Assembly: GCA_026197075.1 (NCBI GenBank)
Contig: JAPHQV010000015.1
Coordinates: 1 to 64,000, forward strand
DNA from: Gammaproteobacteria bacterium
GTDB taxonomy: Bacteria; Pseudomonadota; Gammaproteobacteria; DSM-19610
Length of the DNA: 64,000 nt
Direction: 5' to 3'
Part shown: piece by piece, positions 33,720-42,367 of the stretch
How positions within the stretch are numbered: the stretch's first letter is position 1
Layout: every line of letters begins with the position of its first letter
The notes under the pieces: generated by a model
The model's database searches: none
The model's input: only the letters and a program-made list of their open reading frames with translations
What the model was told of the DNA's origin: nothing
Translations under genes and position numbers: made by a program

Positions 33720-35291
33720 TCATTGTTGTGCAGCGGACTCCAGGCATACGCCCAGGGGATGGACTGGAACGGTATAGTGCGACTTGGCACGCTCCAGGGC
33801 CCATGGAAACTGGTATCGCCTCAGATACAGGGGTTTTGCCAACACATCCAGCATGCCAAGTCGAAACAGGAATTCGCTGTTTCCGTAGCGCCAGAGCACC
33901 GGGATATTGCTCATTCGCGGAACCATTTTTCTGACGACCCTGGATAGGCGGTTGATCCCCGCACAAAGCAGTCTATCGAGGGTTGGACTCACGACCACCG
34001 GAAAAAGGTTCTGTGAAACGAGTTCCCACCGATGACTCTTCAACCATCTCAGGTAATCATCCATGAGCCCTGGGGAAAGAAAGGCAGCCGAGGTAAAGGG
34101 CTGCTCTGAGGAGGCATGCTTCTTCACACCAAACGCCTCCCTGGGGATGCCCGCCTCTTCGCAGATCCTCCTGCAGACCGGGCGCGAATAGGACCCGCCA
34201 ATGTCCCAGGGCTTCATTTCAGGCGAATTCGATATCCGGTTGATGTCCTTGATATTGCGCACATACCAGAATGCGACGGCACAGTTCTGGAAACCGGCAT
34301 GAAGCCGGTATTCGGACAAGGAAAGGCCCGACCTGTCACCACGAACGACATCCCTGGAAAGCTTTTTCGTTTTCTTGTCCCACATCTTGTCTCCATGGTA
34401 GCCGGTGAGCAGTACCTTTCCTTCCAGCAGCTCCTCGGTGGACACGAAGTACCTGTCCTCGCCCTTGGCATCGACGGAAATAAACAGATATTCCCTGGCG
34501 CGTTCCGCCCAGGCCTCACGATCGAACAGGCTGAGTTCCACTCGCAGGGACTGTGCCGCCGATGCCCCGTGATCCTCGACACCGCCTCGACCATGCTCGA
34601 ACCCTATCGCCCTGCCGCAACCCACGGCACTTCCCAACGTCGTGACCGTCGTGGAGTCATAACCCGAGGACAGGGTGCCCAGGAACTCATATCCTATCCT
34701 GCGCGCAGGATCTGCCAGGTTTCCCGACAACCTGGAAAAGGCCTTACGTAGCAAGCCATGGTAATCATCGAAGCTGTCCAGCTTGCCGGCCAGGTCTGGC
34801 TTTTCCTGAAGCGAGACCGCGGCGCCGTCCCACACCGCGTTATGGAAATAGACAAAGTTCACGCGCCCCTTCGATGTCCCCAGGCCCAGGGGAAGCTCGC
34901 CCAGGCCATCCACGATCTTTCCGAAATCCTCGAAATACCGACCATAACCTGTCTTGACAGAGGCATCGGTCAACGCCATCAGGCAAGCCAGGGAATTCGA
35001 TACCCAGACCGTGCCATCTATATCAATCCATTGCAGGCGATCCACCGTACTGGCTGATGACACGAAAACCAGCCTGCCATCCCGTAGCCGGCCACCGCTA
35101 CCCGATACAACATCCGTCGCATCGAAAGCCCCTTCGGAAAAATCACCATCCCAGACTGCTTCGCAAAACCATTCTTCACGGGTCTCGACACTCGGACCAT
35201 GAAAGACGGTCACGCATCCTTCCCCCGCGATGCAACGGCATGCCCAGGCGAGTGGCGGCCAGGTCGGCACTAATTGGTATTCCATACGCAT
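33720..35291 (-). CDS. Divergent asparagine-synthetase-like protein (SSGYDS PP-loop)
   Basis: A 523-aa protein. The C-terminal domain has a variant PP-loop GTLSSGYDSTTV (SSGYDS at 208-213 instead of SGGxDS), so ATP binding is plausible but altered. The N-terminal domain (to about residue 165) has the outline of an Ntn-type amidotransferase domain but no Cys2. The start may be ATG 35291 or 35285. Codon use looks somewhat less GC-biased than in the XrtA core genes, which would fit later acquisition of this pair. The function is unknown; neighbouring methyltransferase, sulfotransferases and ligases suggest polymer modification. Confidence 0.72.
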   Translation of the reverse strand: MRMEYQLVPTWPPLAWACRCIAGEGCVTVFHGPSVETREEWFCEAVWDGDFSEGAFDATDVVSGSGGRLRDGRLVFVSSASTVDRLQWIDIDGTVWVSNSLACLMALTDASVKTGYGRYFEDFGKIVDGLGELPLGLGTSKGRVNFVYFHNAVWDGAAVSLQEKPDLAGKLDSFDDYHGLLRKAFSRLSGNLADPARRIGYEFLGTLSSGYDSTTVTTLGSAVGCGRAIGFEHGRGGVEDHGASAAQSLRVELSLFDREAWAERAREYLFISVDAKGEDRYFVSTEELLEGKVLLTGYHGDKMWDKKTKKLSRDVVRGDRSGLSLSEYRLHAGFQNCAVAFWYVRNIKDINRISNSPEMKPWDIGGSYSRPVCRRICEEAGIPREAFGVKKHASSEQPFTSAAFLSPGLMDDYLRWLKSHRWELVSQNLFPVVVSPTLDRLLCAGINRLSRVVRKMVPRMSNIPVLWRYGNSEFLFRLGMLDVLAKPLYLRRYQFPWALERAKSHYTVPVHPLGVCLESAAQQ

Positions 35292-35441
35292 ATGATTCGC
35301 CTCGCAGTGAAGCTCCCGGCGGCTGAGGATGGTGGCATTCCGATTGGAACATGCCGGCAGTCCTGCCAGCAGGATAGCGCCAAGCCTCCCCCCGGGGGTT
35401 GGCAGGCGGAAATTCCGCCATAGATCGAACTCTTGATCAGC
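35292..35441. other. Intergenic gap with hairpins upstream of the tandem asnB-like genes
   Basis: This 150-bp gap between two minus-strand genes contains GGCGGA-AAT-TCCGCC (a 6-bp stem) and a second stem GCCAA...TTGGC around CCCCCC/GGGGG, both close to the upstream stop codon at 35442. They could end the methyltransferase/136-aa transcript, with a separate promoter for the two asparagine-synthetase-like genes further along. No gene seen. Confidence 0.4.
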
Positions 35442-35852
35442 TTACTGGTTGAATCGCACCTGCGCCTTGCGCTGCCGAGCCTCCACGGTGAGCGGATGAC
35501 TTGGCGGCCAGCGCTGAATCACGTAATCGAAGTTCGTGGCAGCGCGCTGGGCCAGGAATGTCTTTTCTTTATTGTCCACCGTCAACATCATGCGATTCAT
35601 GAAGTTCAGGCCAAAGCAATAATGATGCAGATGGACAAATATATCGTTACCCATCTGGTTACTCCACATCCTCTTCGTGTTGGCATCCCCCTTGAGCCTG
35701 GCATGACAGTACGGGGGCAGCATCATCAGTTCCTGATCCGTTGGATTGATGTTTCTCAGGTCCCGGGCATGCGCAGACAGGGCATGCAAACCCAGGAGAA
35801 TACACAAAGATACTTCGCAAAGTCTTTTCGAAAGCATGCGTCTACTCCTCAC
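35442..35852 (-). CDS. Exported hypothetical protein with a YCHAR / HLHHYC motif, 136 aa
   Basis: A signal peptide (about residues 9-29, ALSAHA) precedes a short mature domain with LPPYCHAR and, 30 residues on, DIFVHLHHYCFGLNFMNR. This Cys/His-rich pattern (YC...W...HxHHYC..N..NR) is a recognisable N-terminal signature of exported proteins that usually carry TPR repeats. Here the protein stops after about 60 further residues, with only one TPR-like helix pair. A metal- or haem-binding role is possible from the His/Cys spacing but unproven. It follows the methyltransferase gene by 6 bases. Confidence 0.72.
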   Translation of the reverse strand: MRSRRMLSKRLCEVSLCILLGLHALSAHARDLRNINPTDQELMMLPPYCHARLKGDANTKRMWSNQMGNDIFVHLHHYCFGLNFMNRMMLTVDNKEKTFLAQRAATNFDYVIQRWPPSHPLTVEARQRKAQVRFNQ

Positions 35853-35858
35853 TGACCA

Positions 35859-36722
35859 TCACGGCCCTCTGCTCAGCAGGCATACACCGTCCACGGTATC
35901 GAACCATCGAGTCTTCCAACGATCATCCTCCGCAAGCCAGCGCTCCACCATCTTCTTCTCGGAATCCCGGTTGGCATCGTCGACGAAGACAAGTGCATCC
36001 ATGGACAAGGAACCACGCAGAAATGGAAGGGCTGGATAGCGCGCCTGTACGTCACTCCCGTGCTTCTGGGGTGGCCCGTCCACCAACAGCAGGTCGATGG
36101 AGCCTAACTGCTCAATGGCGGATTTTGGTATGTCATACCATTCCACCATCTGCTCCCCCAGTGCTTGTTTATTCAGGGGCGCGTCGACCACCGACACGAT
36201 GTCTTCCAGGCCAAGAAGCTTCACATGCCGGCGCGTCTCATCGGCCCAAGCACCATCATGGTCGATGGACAGGAGACGGCCACGGCCATTCTTCCTGAGG
36301 ATTTGCCCCAGAATCAGTGTAGACGCACCGGAGCCCAGTTCGAGCACGGTTTCAGGTTTCCTGGCCAGGGCCTCTCGCGCCAGCAATGCCGCCGAATCGC
36401 CGGTCAGCGCCCATCCGCCACCCATCGGAAGCGGCAGCTCCCCGGTATAGGGTCCGAGCCGGACGAGTCCATGGATGTCGCCGACGTCCCGTCGTATCCG
36501 GTCGATGCGATTGCTGAGGGTATGCGTACGGTTATCCACCATCCCCAGGATCGACTGTCTCGTGTTATGCAGCAGCGCAGCCAGGATCCCGCAGGTCACG
36601 AACACGGGCCAGGCAGACTCGAAGGTGCCGAAACCCAGGAGCACACCGCCGGCGGTTGCGCCGCCTCCCGCCATGCCCGCCAGGAGACCGAAGACCAGGC
36701 TTCTCGTTATTGGTCGTTTCAT
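35859..36722 (-). CDS. Membrane-anchored class I SAM-dependent methyltransferase
   Basis: A 287-aa protein. Two hydrophobic segments at the N-terminus (about residues 9-31 and 37-53) and a short coiled stretch lead to a Rossmann methyltransferase with ETVLELGSGASTLILGQIL (motif I), LLSIDHDGAW (motif II) and IDLLLVDGPPQKHG (motif IV), as in the Methyltransf_24 group. It would methylate a polymer or lipid-linked sugar at the membrane. The ATG at 36722 was chosen; the frame extending to 37100 overlaps the TIGR03790 gene and is implausible in composition. The membrane anchor is unusual for this methyltransferase type. Confidence 0.8.
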   Translation of the reverse strand: MKRPITRSLVFGLLAGMAGGGATAGGVLLGFGTFESAWPVFVTCGILAALLHNTRQSILGMVDNRTHTLSNRIDRIRRDVGDIHGLVRLGPYTGELPLPMGGGWALTGDSAALLAREALARKPETVLELGSGASTLILGQILRKNGRGRLLSIDHDGAWADETRRHVKLLGLEDIVSVVDAPLNKQALGEQMVEWYDIPKSAIEQLGSIDLLLVDGPPQKHGSDVQARYPALPFLRGSLSMDALVFVDDANRDSEKKMVERWLAEDDRWKTRWFDTVDGVCLLSRGP

Positions 36723-36772
36723 GATAACCCCAACCCGACGCAGTGCGCAGGAAAATTGTTTTCTTTGTATAT

Positions 36773-38995
36773 TCAATATGTTGCATCGTAATCCGGCGAG
36801 TGGCGCAGGCGTTGCCCCTCCAGGAGAAACGCCGGCTCCGGTCCCTGCAGGCTGAGCCTGGGCAGGCCATCCCGCCGCCCTGGACGGTACCTGATCTCGA
36901 ACGGGTGCCATCCCGCCGACAGGGGCAAGGGCACGGCGATTCGTGTCACCTCGCCAGGACCGGCCTCGCCTGCCATCATAACGCCATTCACCTTCACACC
37001 CAATCGCCCCGGTATCGTCATATCCAGCTCGTAGAGACCTTCGGCACGGGTTTGAAAGGCGCCTGCGAGCGTGACCCTCTCCGGGCGCTGGTCGCCCCAT
37101 TCCCTGGGCCTGCGCCCGCCCCCCAGGCCATCCAGCATGTGGATCTCCCGCTCTCCGTCGCCCATGTCCAGGATAGCCAGTACGCCCTCCCTCGCCGGCG
37201 CTTCCACCGGCACCTCCCGCGATACCAGAGGGGGAGCGACGTCGAGGCGCACGACTCCAGACCGGGAAACCTGCCCGCCGGGGTACTCCGCCTCTGCGTA
37301 CAGCTGGATCATCCCCTGCCCGGTCAGGCTGGAATCCAGGCTGACCTGCCAGCGTCCATCCACCACCTCGGCCTCCGCCAGGATCCTTCGGCCCTGATAG
37401 AGCATGACCCGGCGGGCATCCTCGGCCAGCCCTTGCGCCGTCACGCTGGCCCCATAGGACACGCCTGTCCGCTCCAGGAACAGTGAAACCCTGTGTCCCC
37501 GGTTCTCCACCCGGACCGTCCGCTTCAGGTAACTGCGCGTCTCGATGTCACCCTCCTCCACCGCCACAAGGCGTAGGTCATGATGACCATCGGTAAGCTG
37601 CAGGGTATCGAGCTTGAGGGTAGCGCCTGGACGGCCATGGGCCATGGGCCGGCCATCGACCCAGAGTTCGACCCTCTCCAGCACCCTGCCGGGTGGCGGC
37701 ACCGCCCGCAGCGAAATCGTCACCTTGCCATGCCAGGTACGGTCGGTATCCGGTGCCAGCAGCTCGAGCTGGGCAAAGCGAGCAAAAGGCCGGGCAAGCG
37801 GGTCGCCGACGATGAGTAGCTGATAGGGGGAGGACAGGCTCTGGTAGAAGGCCTCGGCGAGAGAACAGCCGTCCGCATAATATTGATGGAGCTGGGGAAG
37901 CGGGAACTTCTCCACGAAACTGAAGGGTTCCTGCACGGCACCGCTCGAACCGGCGGCCCCGTTGCGCAGGAACTCCGACAACTTGGTCTGCACCCCGTGG
38001 GCGAAATGCCCGCCGTAGCTGGTGAAGGATTCGGCGATGGCCCCGGGCAGCATGCGACTGTCAGCCCCCCAGTCGAAGGTGCGCGTACCCGCCACCAGCC
38101 CAATGATGTCGCGCCGCTGTCGGGGCACGCGCCCGTCCTGGCCCGGCTGGCCCTGGTCGGTGACCTCCACCGCGCGCCCCCGTTCCTGCAGGGCCTGTTG
38201 CAGCGCGGGAAAGAACGGCTGGCGTACCCGGCTGCGGATGTTGCGATTTTTCATCAGATACACGGTGCCATCGGGCTGCGCGCCATCGGCAGCGGCGGCC
38301 GTGCCGAGATACTCGACAATCTCCGGGAGGCTGTTGCCACGCATGCCGGCATAGCCGAGCATGACGGAAAGATAGTAGCGGTCGAATGCCGAGCTTGCCA
38401 CCCGGGAACTGCCCTGTGTCCAGACATGGCGGCTGCGAAAGCCCCGGCTCGCCGCAAAGGCGATGCCGGTGCCTTCCGGAGCCGTGCGCAAGGGACGGAA
38501 GTACTGGTTGGCGCGCGGATGTAGATAGCCCATGTCCATGGCGGCCACCCGGTGCATGAAATAGGTCAGTCCCGTCAGCGATCCCGTGTTGCCCACCCGC
38601 TTGTGGTATTCCAGGCCGGCCCGCTGCAGGTCGGGAGAGAAATCCACGCGATAGGGGAAACCCGCCGAGTAAGCGATGAGATCGATCTCGTTCCCGAGAC
38701 CAGTTCTGATGAAGTGGTTGCGAACCGGATCCAGGATATGGCGCCGGAAGGAATCGATGTCGATGGTTTCTCCCACCGGGATGTTGCGCAGCCAAAGCAC
38801 CTGCTGTTCCGGCAGGTCCCTCAGGCGGATGTACTCGTTGGCCACCGCCAGGGAAACGGGGGAATCGGCATTGACCAGCAGCAGCGTCGTTTCGGGACTG
38901 CCGCCGGGCCAGGCCGGTGGCGCGATCAGCAGGAGCAATAGCGCCAACAGATGGGACTGGAATCCGTTCATGGGCATACTTGCACGCCGTGGCAC
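36773..38995 (-). CDS. TIGR03790-family exported protein with C-terminal PA14-like domain
   Basis: A 740-aa product with a signal peptide (hydrophobic LLALLLLLIAPPAWPG) followed by the TIGR03790-type region: LLLVNADSPVSLAVANEYIRLRDLP, DLIAYSAGFPYRVDF, and the YADGCSLAEAFYQSL plus VGDPLARPF segment that recalls C25/caspase-like catalytic folds. Ig-like beta domains follow (about 410-590), then a PA14-like sandwich (about 630-735, GLYELDMTIPGRLGVKVNG). The start is uncertain: GTG 38995, ATG 38977 or ATG 38971. Members occur with exosortase loci, but their role is undefined; a protease- or carbohydrate-binding role is possible. Confidence 0.78.
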   Translation of the reverse strand: MPRRASMPMNGFQSHLLALLLLLIAPPAWPGGSPETTLLLVNADSPVSLAVANEYIRLRDLPEQQVLWLRNIPVGETIDIDSFRRHILDPVRNHFIRTGLGNEIDLIAYSAGFPYRVDFSPDLQRAGLEYHKRVGNTGSLTGLTYFMHRVAAMDMGYLHPRANQYFRPLRTAPEGTGIAFAASRGFRSRHVWTQGSSRVASSAFDRYYLSVMLGYAGMRGNSLPEIVEYLGTAAAADGAQPDGTVYLMKNRNIRSRVRQPFFPALQQALQERGRAVEVTDQGQPGQDGRVPRQRRDIIGLVAGTRTFDWGADSRMLPGAIAESFTSYGGHFAHGVQTKLSEFLRNGAAGSSGAVQEPFSFVEKFPLPQLHQYYADGCSLAEAFYQSLSSPYQLLIVGDPLARPFARFAQLELLAPDTDRTWHGKVTISLRAVPPPGRVLERVELWVDGRPMAHGRPGATLKLDTLQLTDGHHDLRLVAVEEGDIETRSYLKRTVRVENRGHRVSLFLERTGVSYGASVTAQGLAEDARRVMLYQGRRILAEAEVVDGRWQVSLDSSLTGQGMIQLYAEAEYPGGQVSRSGVVRLDVAPPLVSREVPVEAPAREGVLAILDMGDGEREIHMLDGLGGGRRPREWGDQRPERVTLAGAFQTRAEGLYELDMTIPGRLGVKVNGVMMAGEAGPGEVTRIAVPLPLSAGWHPFEIRYRPGRRDGLPRLSLQGPEPAFLLEGQRLRHSPDYDATY

Positions 38996-39024
38996 CTCCA
39001 GGACCCCCGCATCACCAAGCGGAT

Positions 39025-40164
39025 CTACAGGACAGCGGTTTTCTCCGCCACTCGCTCCCAGGCAAGCTCGGATTCGGCCCGCAGGCGCCCGGCCTCGGCC
39101 AGTCGCCTGCGCAGCTCCTCGTCACCCAGCAGCCGCGCCAGTGCCTGGGCCACGGCGGCCGCATCCGCACCATCCACACGCAGGCCGGTCTGCTCATCGA
39201 GCACTGCCGCACCAGTGCCGCCCGCCTGGCCGGCCAGCGACGGCGTGCCACAGGCCGCCGCCTCCACGAACACCATGCCAAAACCCTCGGTGTCGCCATC
39301 GATCTCGCGATTGGGCATGGCGAACAGCTCGGCGGCGCAATACCAGCGCGGCAGATCGGCACGCTCGACGTGGCCGAGCAGGTGCACCCGCTCGGCCACA
39401 CCCTGCTCTATCGCCAGTTCACGCAGGTAATCATGGTCCTCTCCGATCCCAATGATGGCGTAGTGGGCATCCAGCCCGCCACGCAACAGCTCTGGCAAGG
39501 AACGAATGACCTGGTCGAAACCCTTGCGCCTACTCAGGCGTCCCACGGACAGGATGAGTTTCTGCCCCGCCCCCAGCCCCAGTCCCTGGCGCAGGTCAGC
39601 GATCTGCTGGTCCGGATGGAAAACCTGCAGGTCCACACCGGGATGGATGATCACGATGCGCCCCGGATCCACTCCCAGCTCCAGAAGCCGGTCGCGAGTG
39701 AACTCGCTGTTCGCCACCACCCGGTCTGCGCGCCGGTACGCGAAGGTCATGGCCTTGAGCCGTCGCGGCGAGCGCCGCCAGGTGGTGATCTCCTCGCCAT
39801 GGGCGTAGATCACCAGTGGCAGGCGCAGCAGGCGGGCAAGGTATACACCCACCCATCCTTCTGGCAGCACCCGACCGGCATGAATGGCATCGAAACGATG
39901 CCACAGGCCCAGCCACATGCCCTTCAGCAGCAACTTAGTATAAACAGGCAGGGAGGAAGGTCGCAGCCAACGCGAATGCCGCAGACGCAATCGATGTACC
40001 CGGTTGGGATGCTCCCGGTCGTGTTCCTCGCCACCAGGCACGCTGGCGGTGAGGATATGGGTATCCCGGTCACCGAGTCTCCGATAGACCTCGTCGAACC
40101 ACACCGCCGTGCCGCCTTTGGTGGGCAGGAACAGTTCACTGATGACCAGGTAACGCCCCTTCAT
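39025..40164 (-). CDS. Glycosyltransferase family 4 (GT-B)
   Basis: A 379-aa enzyme with the GT4 hallmarks: an N-terminal glycine-rich acceptor loop (LFLPTKGGTAVW), HGEEITTW, ILSVGRLSRRKGFD, and the donor-binding EGFGMVFVEAAACGTPSLAG (E-x7-E). It builds the repeat unit on the cytoplasmic side. Its ATG overlaps the stop of the deacetylase-like gene (ATGA). The frame upstream to 40323 is an overlap artefact. Confidence 0.9.
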   Translation of the reverse strand: MKGRYLVISELFLPTKGGTAVWFDEVYRRLGDRDTHILTASVPGGEEHDREHPNRVHRLRLRHSRWLRPSSLPVYTKLLLKGMWLGLWHRFDAIHAGRVLPEGWVGVYLARLLRLPLVIYAHGEEITTWRRSPRRLKAMTFAYRRADRVVANSEFTRDRLLELGVDPGRIVIIHPGVDLQVFHPDQQIADLRQGLGLGAGQKLILSVGRLSRRKGFDQVIRSLPELLRGGLDAHYAIIGIGEDHDYLRELAIEQGVAERVHLLGHVERADLPRWYCAAELFAMPNREIDGDTEGFGMVFVEAAACGTPSLAGQAGGTGAAVLDEQTGLRVDGADAAAVAQALARLLGDEELRRRLAEAGRLRAESELAWERVAEKTAVL

Positions 40165-41402
40165 GCGGGTATTCCTGCCCGCCGCGCCGACGTGGCGCTC
40201 AACCACCACAGCAGGGCCGCCGGAAGGGCCAGGCCCGACAGCCAGGCCAGTTTTCGCAAGCGCGGCAGCGCGGCCAGGCGCCGAAGCCAGAGATGCAGGC
40301 GCGCCCACCAGCCGTGCACGCACCAGTCGGCGGGACGTTCGCGGTACAGGCGGGCGAGCTCCCGTGGACTCAGAAATCGCAGGTCGGGCCAGTCGCGCCT
40401 GGCATCGCCCAGCAGGGTATCCAGCTGGGTAAGGCTGTGCTCGAAATCCGCTTCCGAACCGACAAAGTTGCTGCGATGGGTCTCCAGCAGCGCAGGCCGC
40501 CCCAGTCGGAAACGCCGCCGTGCCTCTGCCAGGACCTTGGCGGGCGCGTGGCCCCGGAGGGGCTCGAAATAGATATCCCGCACCAGGTAGAGCGCCATGG
40601 GGCCCGCCGACTCGCCGTTATGAATGCTGGCTTCCACTCCCGTGGGTTGGCCCGTCGCATCGCGACCCGTGTAGCGCCGCCCCGGAGTAATGATCACCTC
40701 GATGCCGGCCGCCATCCAGGCCGTTTCCACCGTTCGGGTCCAGATGAAGGTGGGCGGTACCGCCACCCGGGGTGCGGACTGGAAAATCCGCTGGAAGGCC
40801 TTCGTTTCCTCGCGCACGGCACGGCCGATGCTATCGGCATCCAGGGTACCGGAAGGCAGTTGCGCGCCATCCACCCAGCGGCTTTGCAAGGGGGGCGGCA
40901 GGTCCTCATAAGCGGGGAATTCCTGATCCAGCAACCAGGCGCGCAGGCTTGCATCGTCCCGTGCGGCGCGCAACAGCGCCGGCGGCCAGTAGTGTTCCAT
41001 GCCATGCAGCTGCAGGGCGAACACACCCCGGGTGGCACCCTGCTCCATTGCCGACAGCACACCGGCGCTGCGCGGATCATCCAGCTCGAGGCGCCGGTAG
41101 TCCTGCACACTGCCCGCGCGCATAGCCGCACTGTCGGGCACCGCCAGCACCAGGCCCAGGGTCATCAGGGCCGGGTGGTCCACCCTGTCCCGGTGCCGCG
41201 CCAAGGTATCGGCGAGGGCCGTGAGCCGCTCGCCGTGCAGCGGTGGGCCTGGTCCCCAGTCGTCACTTTCGATAATGAGTACAGGGTGGCGCAGCATCGG
41301 TTCTTTCCAGTGACGGCACAACGATGTACGCCAGCTCCAGAGCAGGACAGCCCAGGCCAGCAGCAAAGCCAGTGCCAACAACAGGAGGAACTCAGTCCCC
41401 AT
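40161..41402 (-). CDS. Membrane-anchored polysaccharide-deacetylase-fold protein
   Basis: A 413-aa protein with an N-terminal membrane anchor (residues 5-25) and a catalytic region starting with VLIIESDDWGPGP, where the D-D pair corresponds to the deacetylase metal/base residues. LQLHGMEHYW may supply the His ligands (HGxxH), and PPTFIWT and LLETHRSNF continue the barrel. A hydrophobic C-terminal segment (about 385-405) suggests a second membrane contact. It resembles the ESDDWG-type hydrolase/deacetylase group rather than classical NodB. It overlaps the sulfotransferase gene by 11 bases and is followed by a GT4 gene. Confidence 0.75.
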   Translation of the reverse strand: MGTEFLLLLALALLLAWAVLLWSWRTSLCRHWKEPMLRHPVLIIESDDWGPGPPLHGERLTALADTLARHRDRVDHPALMTLGLVLAVPDSAAMRAGSVQDYRRLELDDPRSAGVLSAMEQGATRGVFALQLHGMEHYWPPALLRAARDDASLRAWLLDQEFPAYEDLPPPLQSRWVDGAQLPSGTLDADSIGRAVREETKAFQRIFQSAPRVAVPPTFIWTRTVETAWMAAGIEVIITPGRRYTGRDATGQPTGVEASIHNGESAGPMALYLVRDIYFEPLRGHAPAKVLAEARRRFRLGRPALLETHRSNFVGSEADFEHSLTQLDTLLGDARRDWPDLRFLSPRELARLYRERPADWCVHGWWARLHLWLRRLAALPRLRKLAWLSGLALPAALLWWLSATSARRAGIPA

Positions 41403-42366
41403 AGAGGACCCCCGCGCGGCTGGCATGGGTGATGCGCAACACCCGGTCGATATCTTCGCGGGTAAGCTGCTTTTCCCAACTGCGGGCCGCCTGTGCCGGA
41501 TCCCGGAAGACACTGTAGTAGCTGTCACTGTTGCTGCCGGTACTGCGTTGCACGAACTGTTCGGTCTGGGCGTCCCAGGGCAGTTCCGTGGCGGCGAACA
41601 ACTGACGGTAACCCGCGAGCGGATTCGCACACAGGTCCTCGTAACGCACGCGGGTACAGCCGGCCAGGTCGGCCGTATCGGCCATGGCCTTCTCGTTGTA
41701 CAACACCCAGCGCCAGGCGAGCCGTTCCACGGGCAGCAGGGCGCGCAAGGTCTCCAGGTTCAGGTCATGTGCGCGGGCCGCCTCGGTGGCCAGCAGCAGC
41801 TCGAGGATGCCGTAATCCTCGCTGGCCGGCACGTCGCCGCCCAAGCGGCCCTGGGACTCGCCGCGCAGCACCGAGGATACATAGCCACAGGGGTGGCGCA
41901 GGATATGTACCGCATGACAATCGGGCAACAGGCGTGCTATCACCCCCAGGCGACCCAGGGACTCGATGGACTTCCATACCAGGTAGGCCCGGTCCGTGTA
42001 GTGGCGGTCGATCATGGCGGGCAACGGGAATTCCACTTTGCTCACCCGGCCCGTGACCTTGCCCGTCAACAGCAACAGGCGTCGCAACTGGAAGGCCAGG
42101 GGACCCTGGTAGTCCTTGGGAAACAGGGGCAGCTTGCCCGTCACCCGTGCCGAGGTGGTCCCGGGCAGGGCAGCGGTGAAGTCTTCCACCAGGGTTCGAT
42201 ACTGTTCCGCATTGGCCGGTTCGGGAAACAGCGGCATGGCGTCCAGGGTGCCAAAACTGTCCGGCTCATGACGGTACAGGGTGCGTGGGTGGCTGTCGAA
42301 CACCTTGCCCAGCCAGGTGGTGCCGGAACGGGGCATGCCGAACAGCAAAATGGGGCGCAGATCCAT
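41392..42366 (-). CDS. Sulfotransferase family protein
   Basis: A 324-aa protein with a near-canonical PAPS loop, ILLFGMPRSGTTWLGKVFDSHP at the N-terminus, and the 3'-phosphate element HILRHPCGYVSSVLRG. YEDLCANP and the C-terminal helical part match the Sulfotransfer_1/3 fold. The ATG at 42366 places the loop within the first 25 residues, as usual; the frame continuing to 42453 overlaps the upstream gene. It would sulfate the XrtA-locus polysaccharide. Three related genes occur in the window, each with different loop residues. Confidence 0.88.
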   Translation of the reverse strand: MDLRPILLFGMPRSGTTWLGKVFDSHPRTLYRHEPDSFGTLDAMPLFPEPANAEQYRTLVEDFTAALPGTTSARVTGKLPLFPKDYQGPLAFQLRRLLLLTGKVTGRVSKVEFPLPAMIDRHYTDRAYLVWKSIESLGRLGVIARLLPDCHAVHILRHPCGYVSSVLRGESQGRLGGDVPASEDYGILELLLATEAARAHDLNLETLRALLPVERLAWRWVLYNEKAMADTADLAGCTRVRYEDLCANPLAGYRQLFAATELPWDAQTEQFVQRSTGSNSDSYYSVFRDPAQAARSWEKQLTREDIDRVLRITHASRAGVLYGD

Positions 42367-42367
42367 G

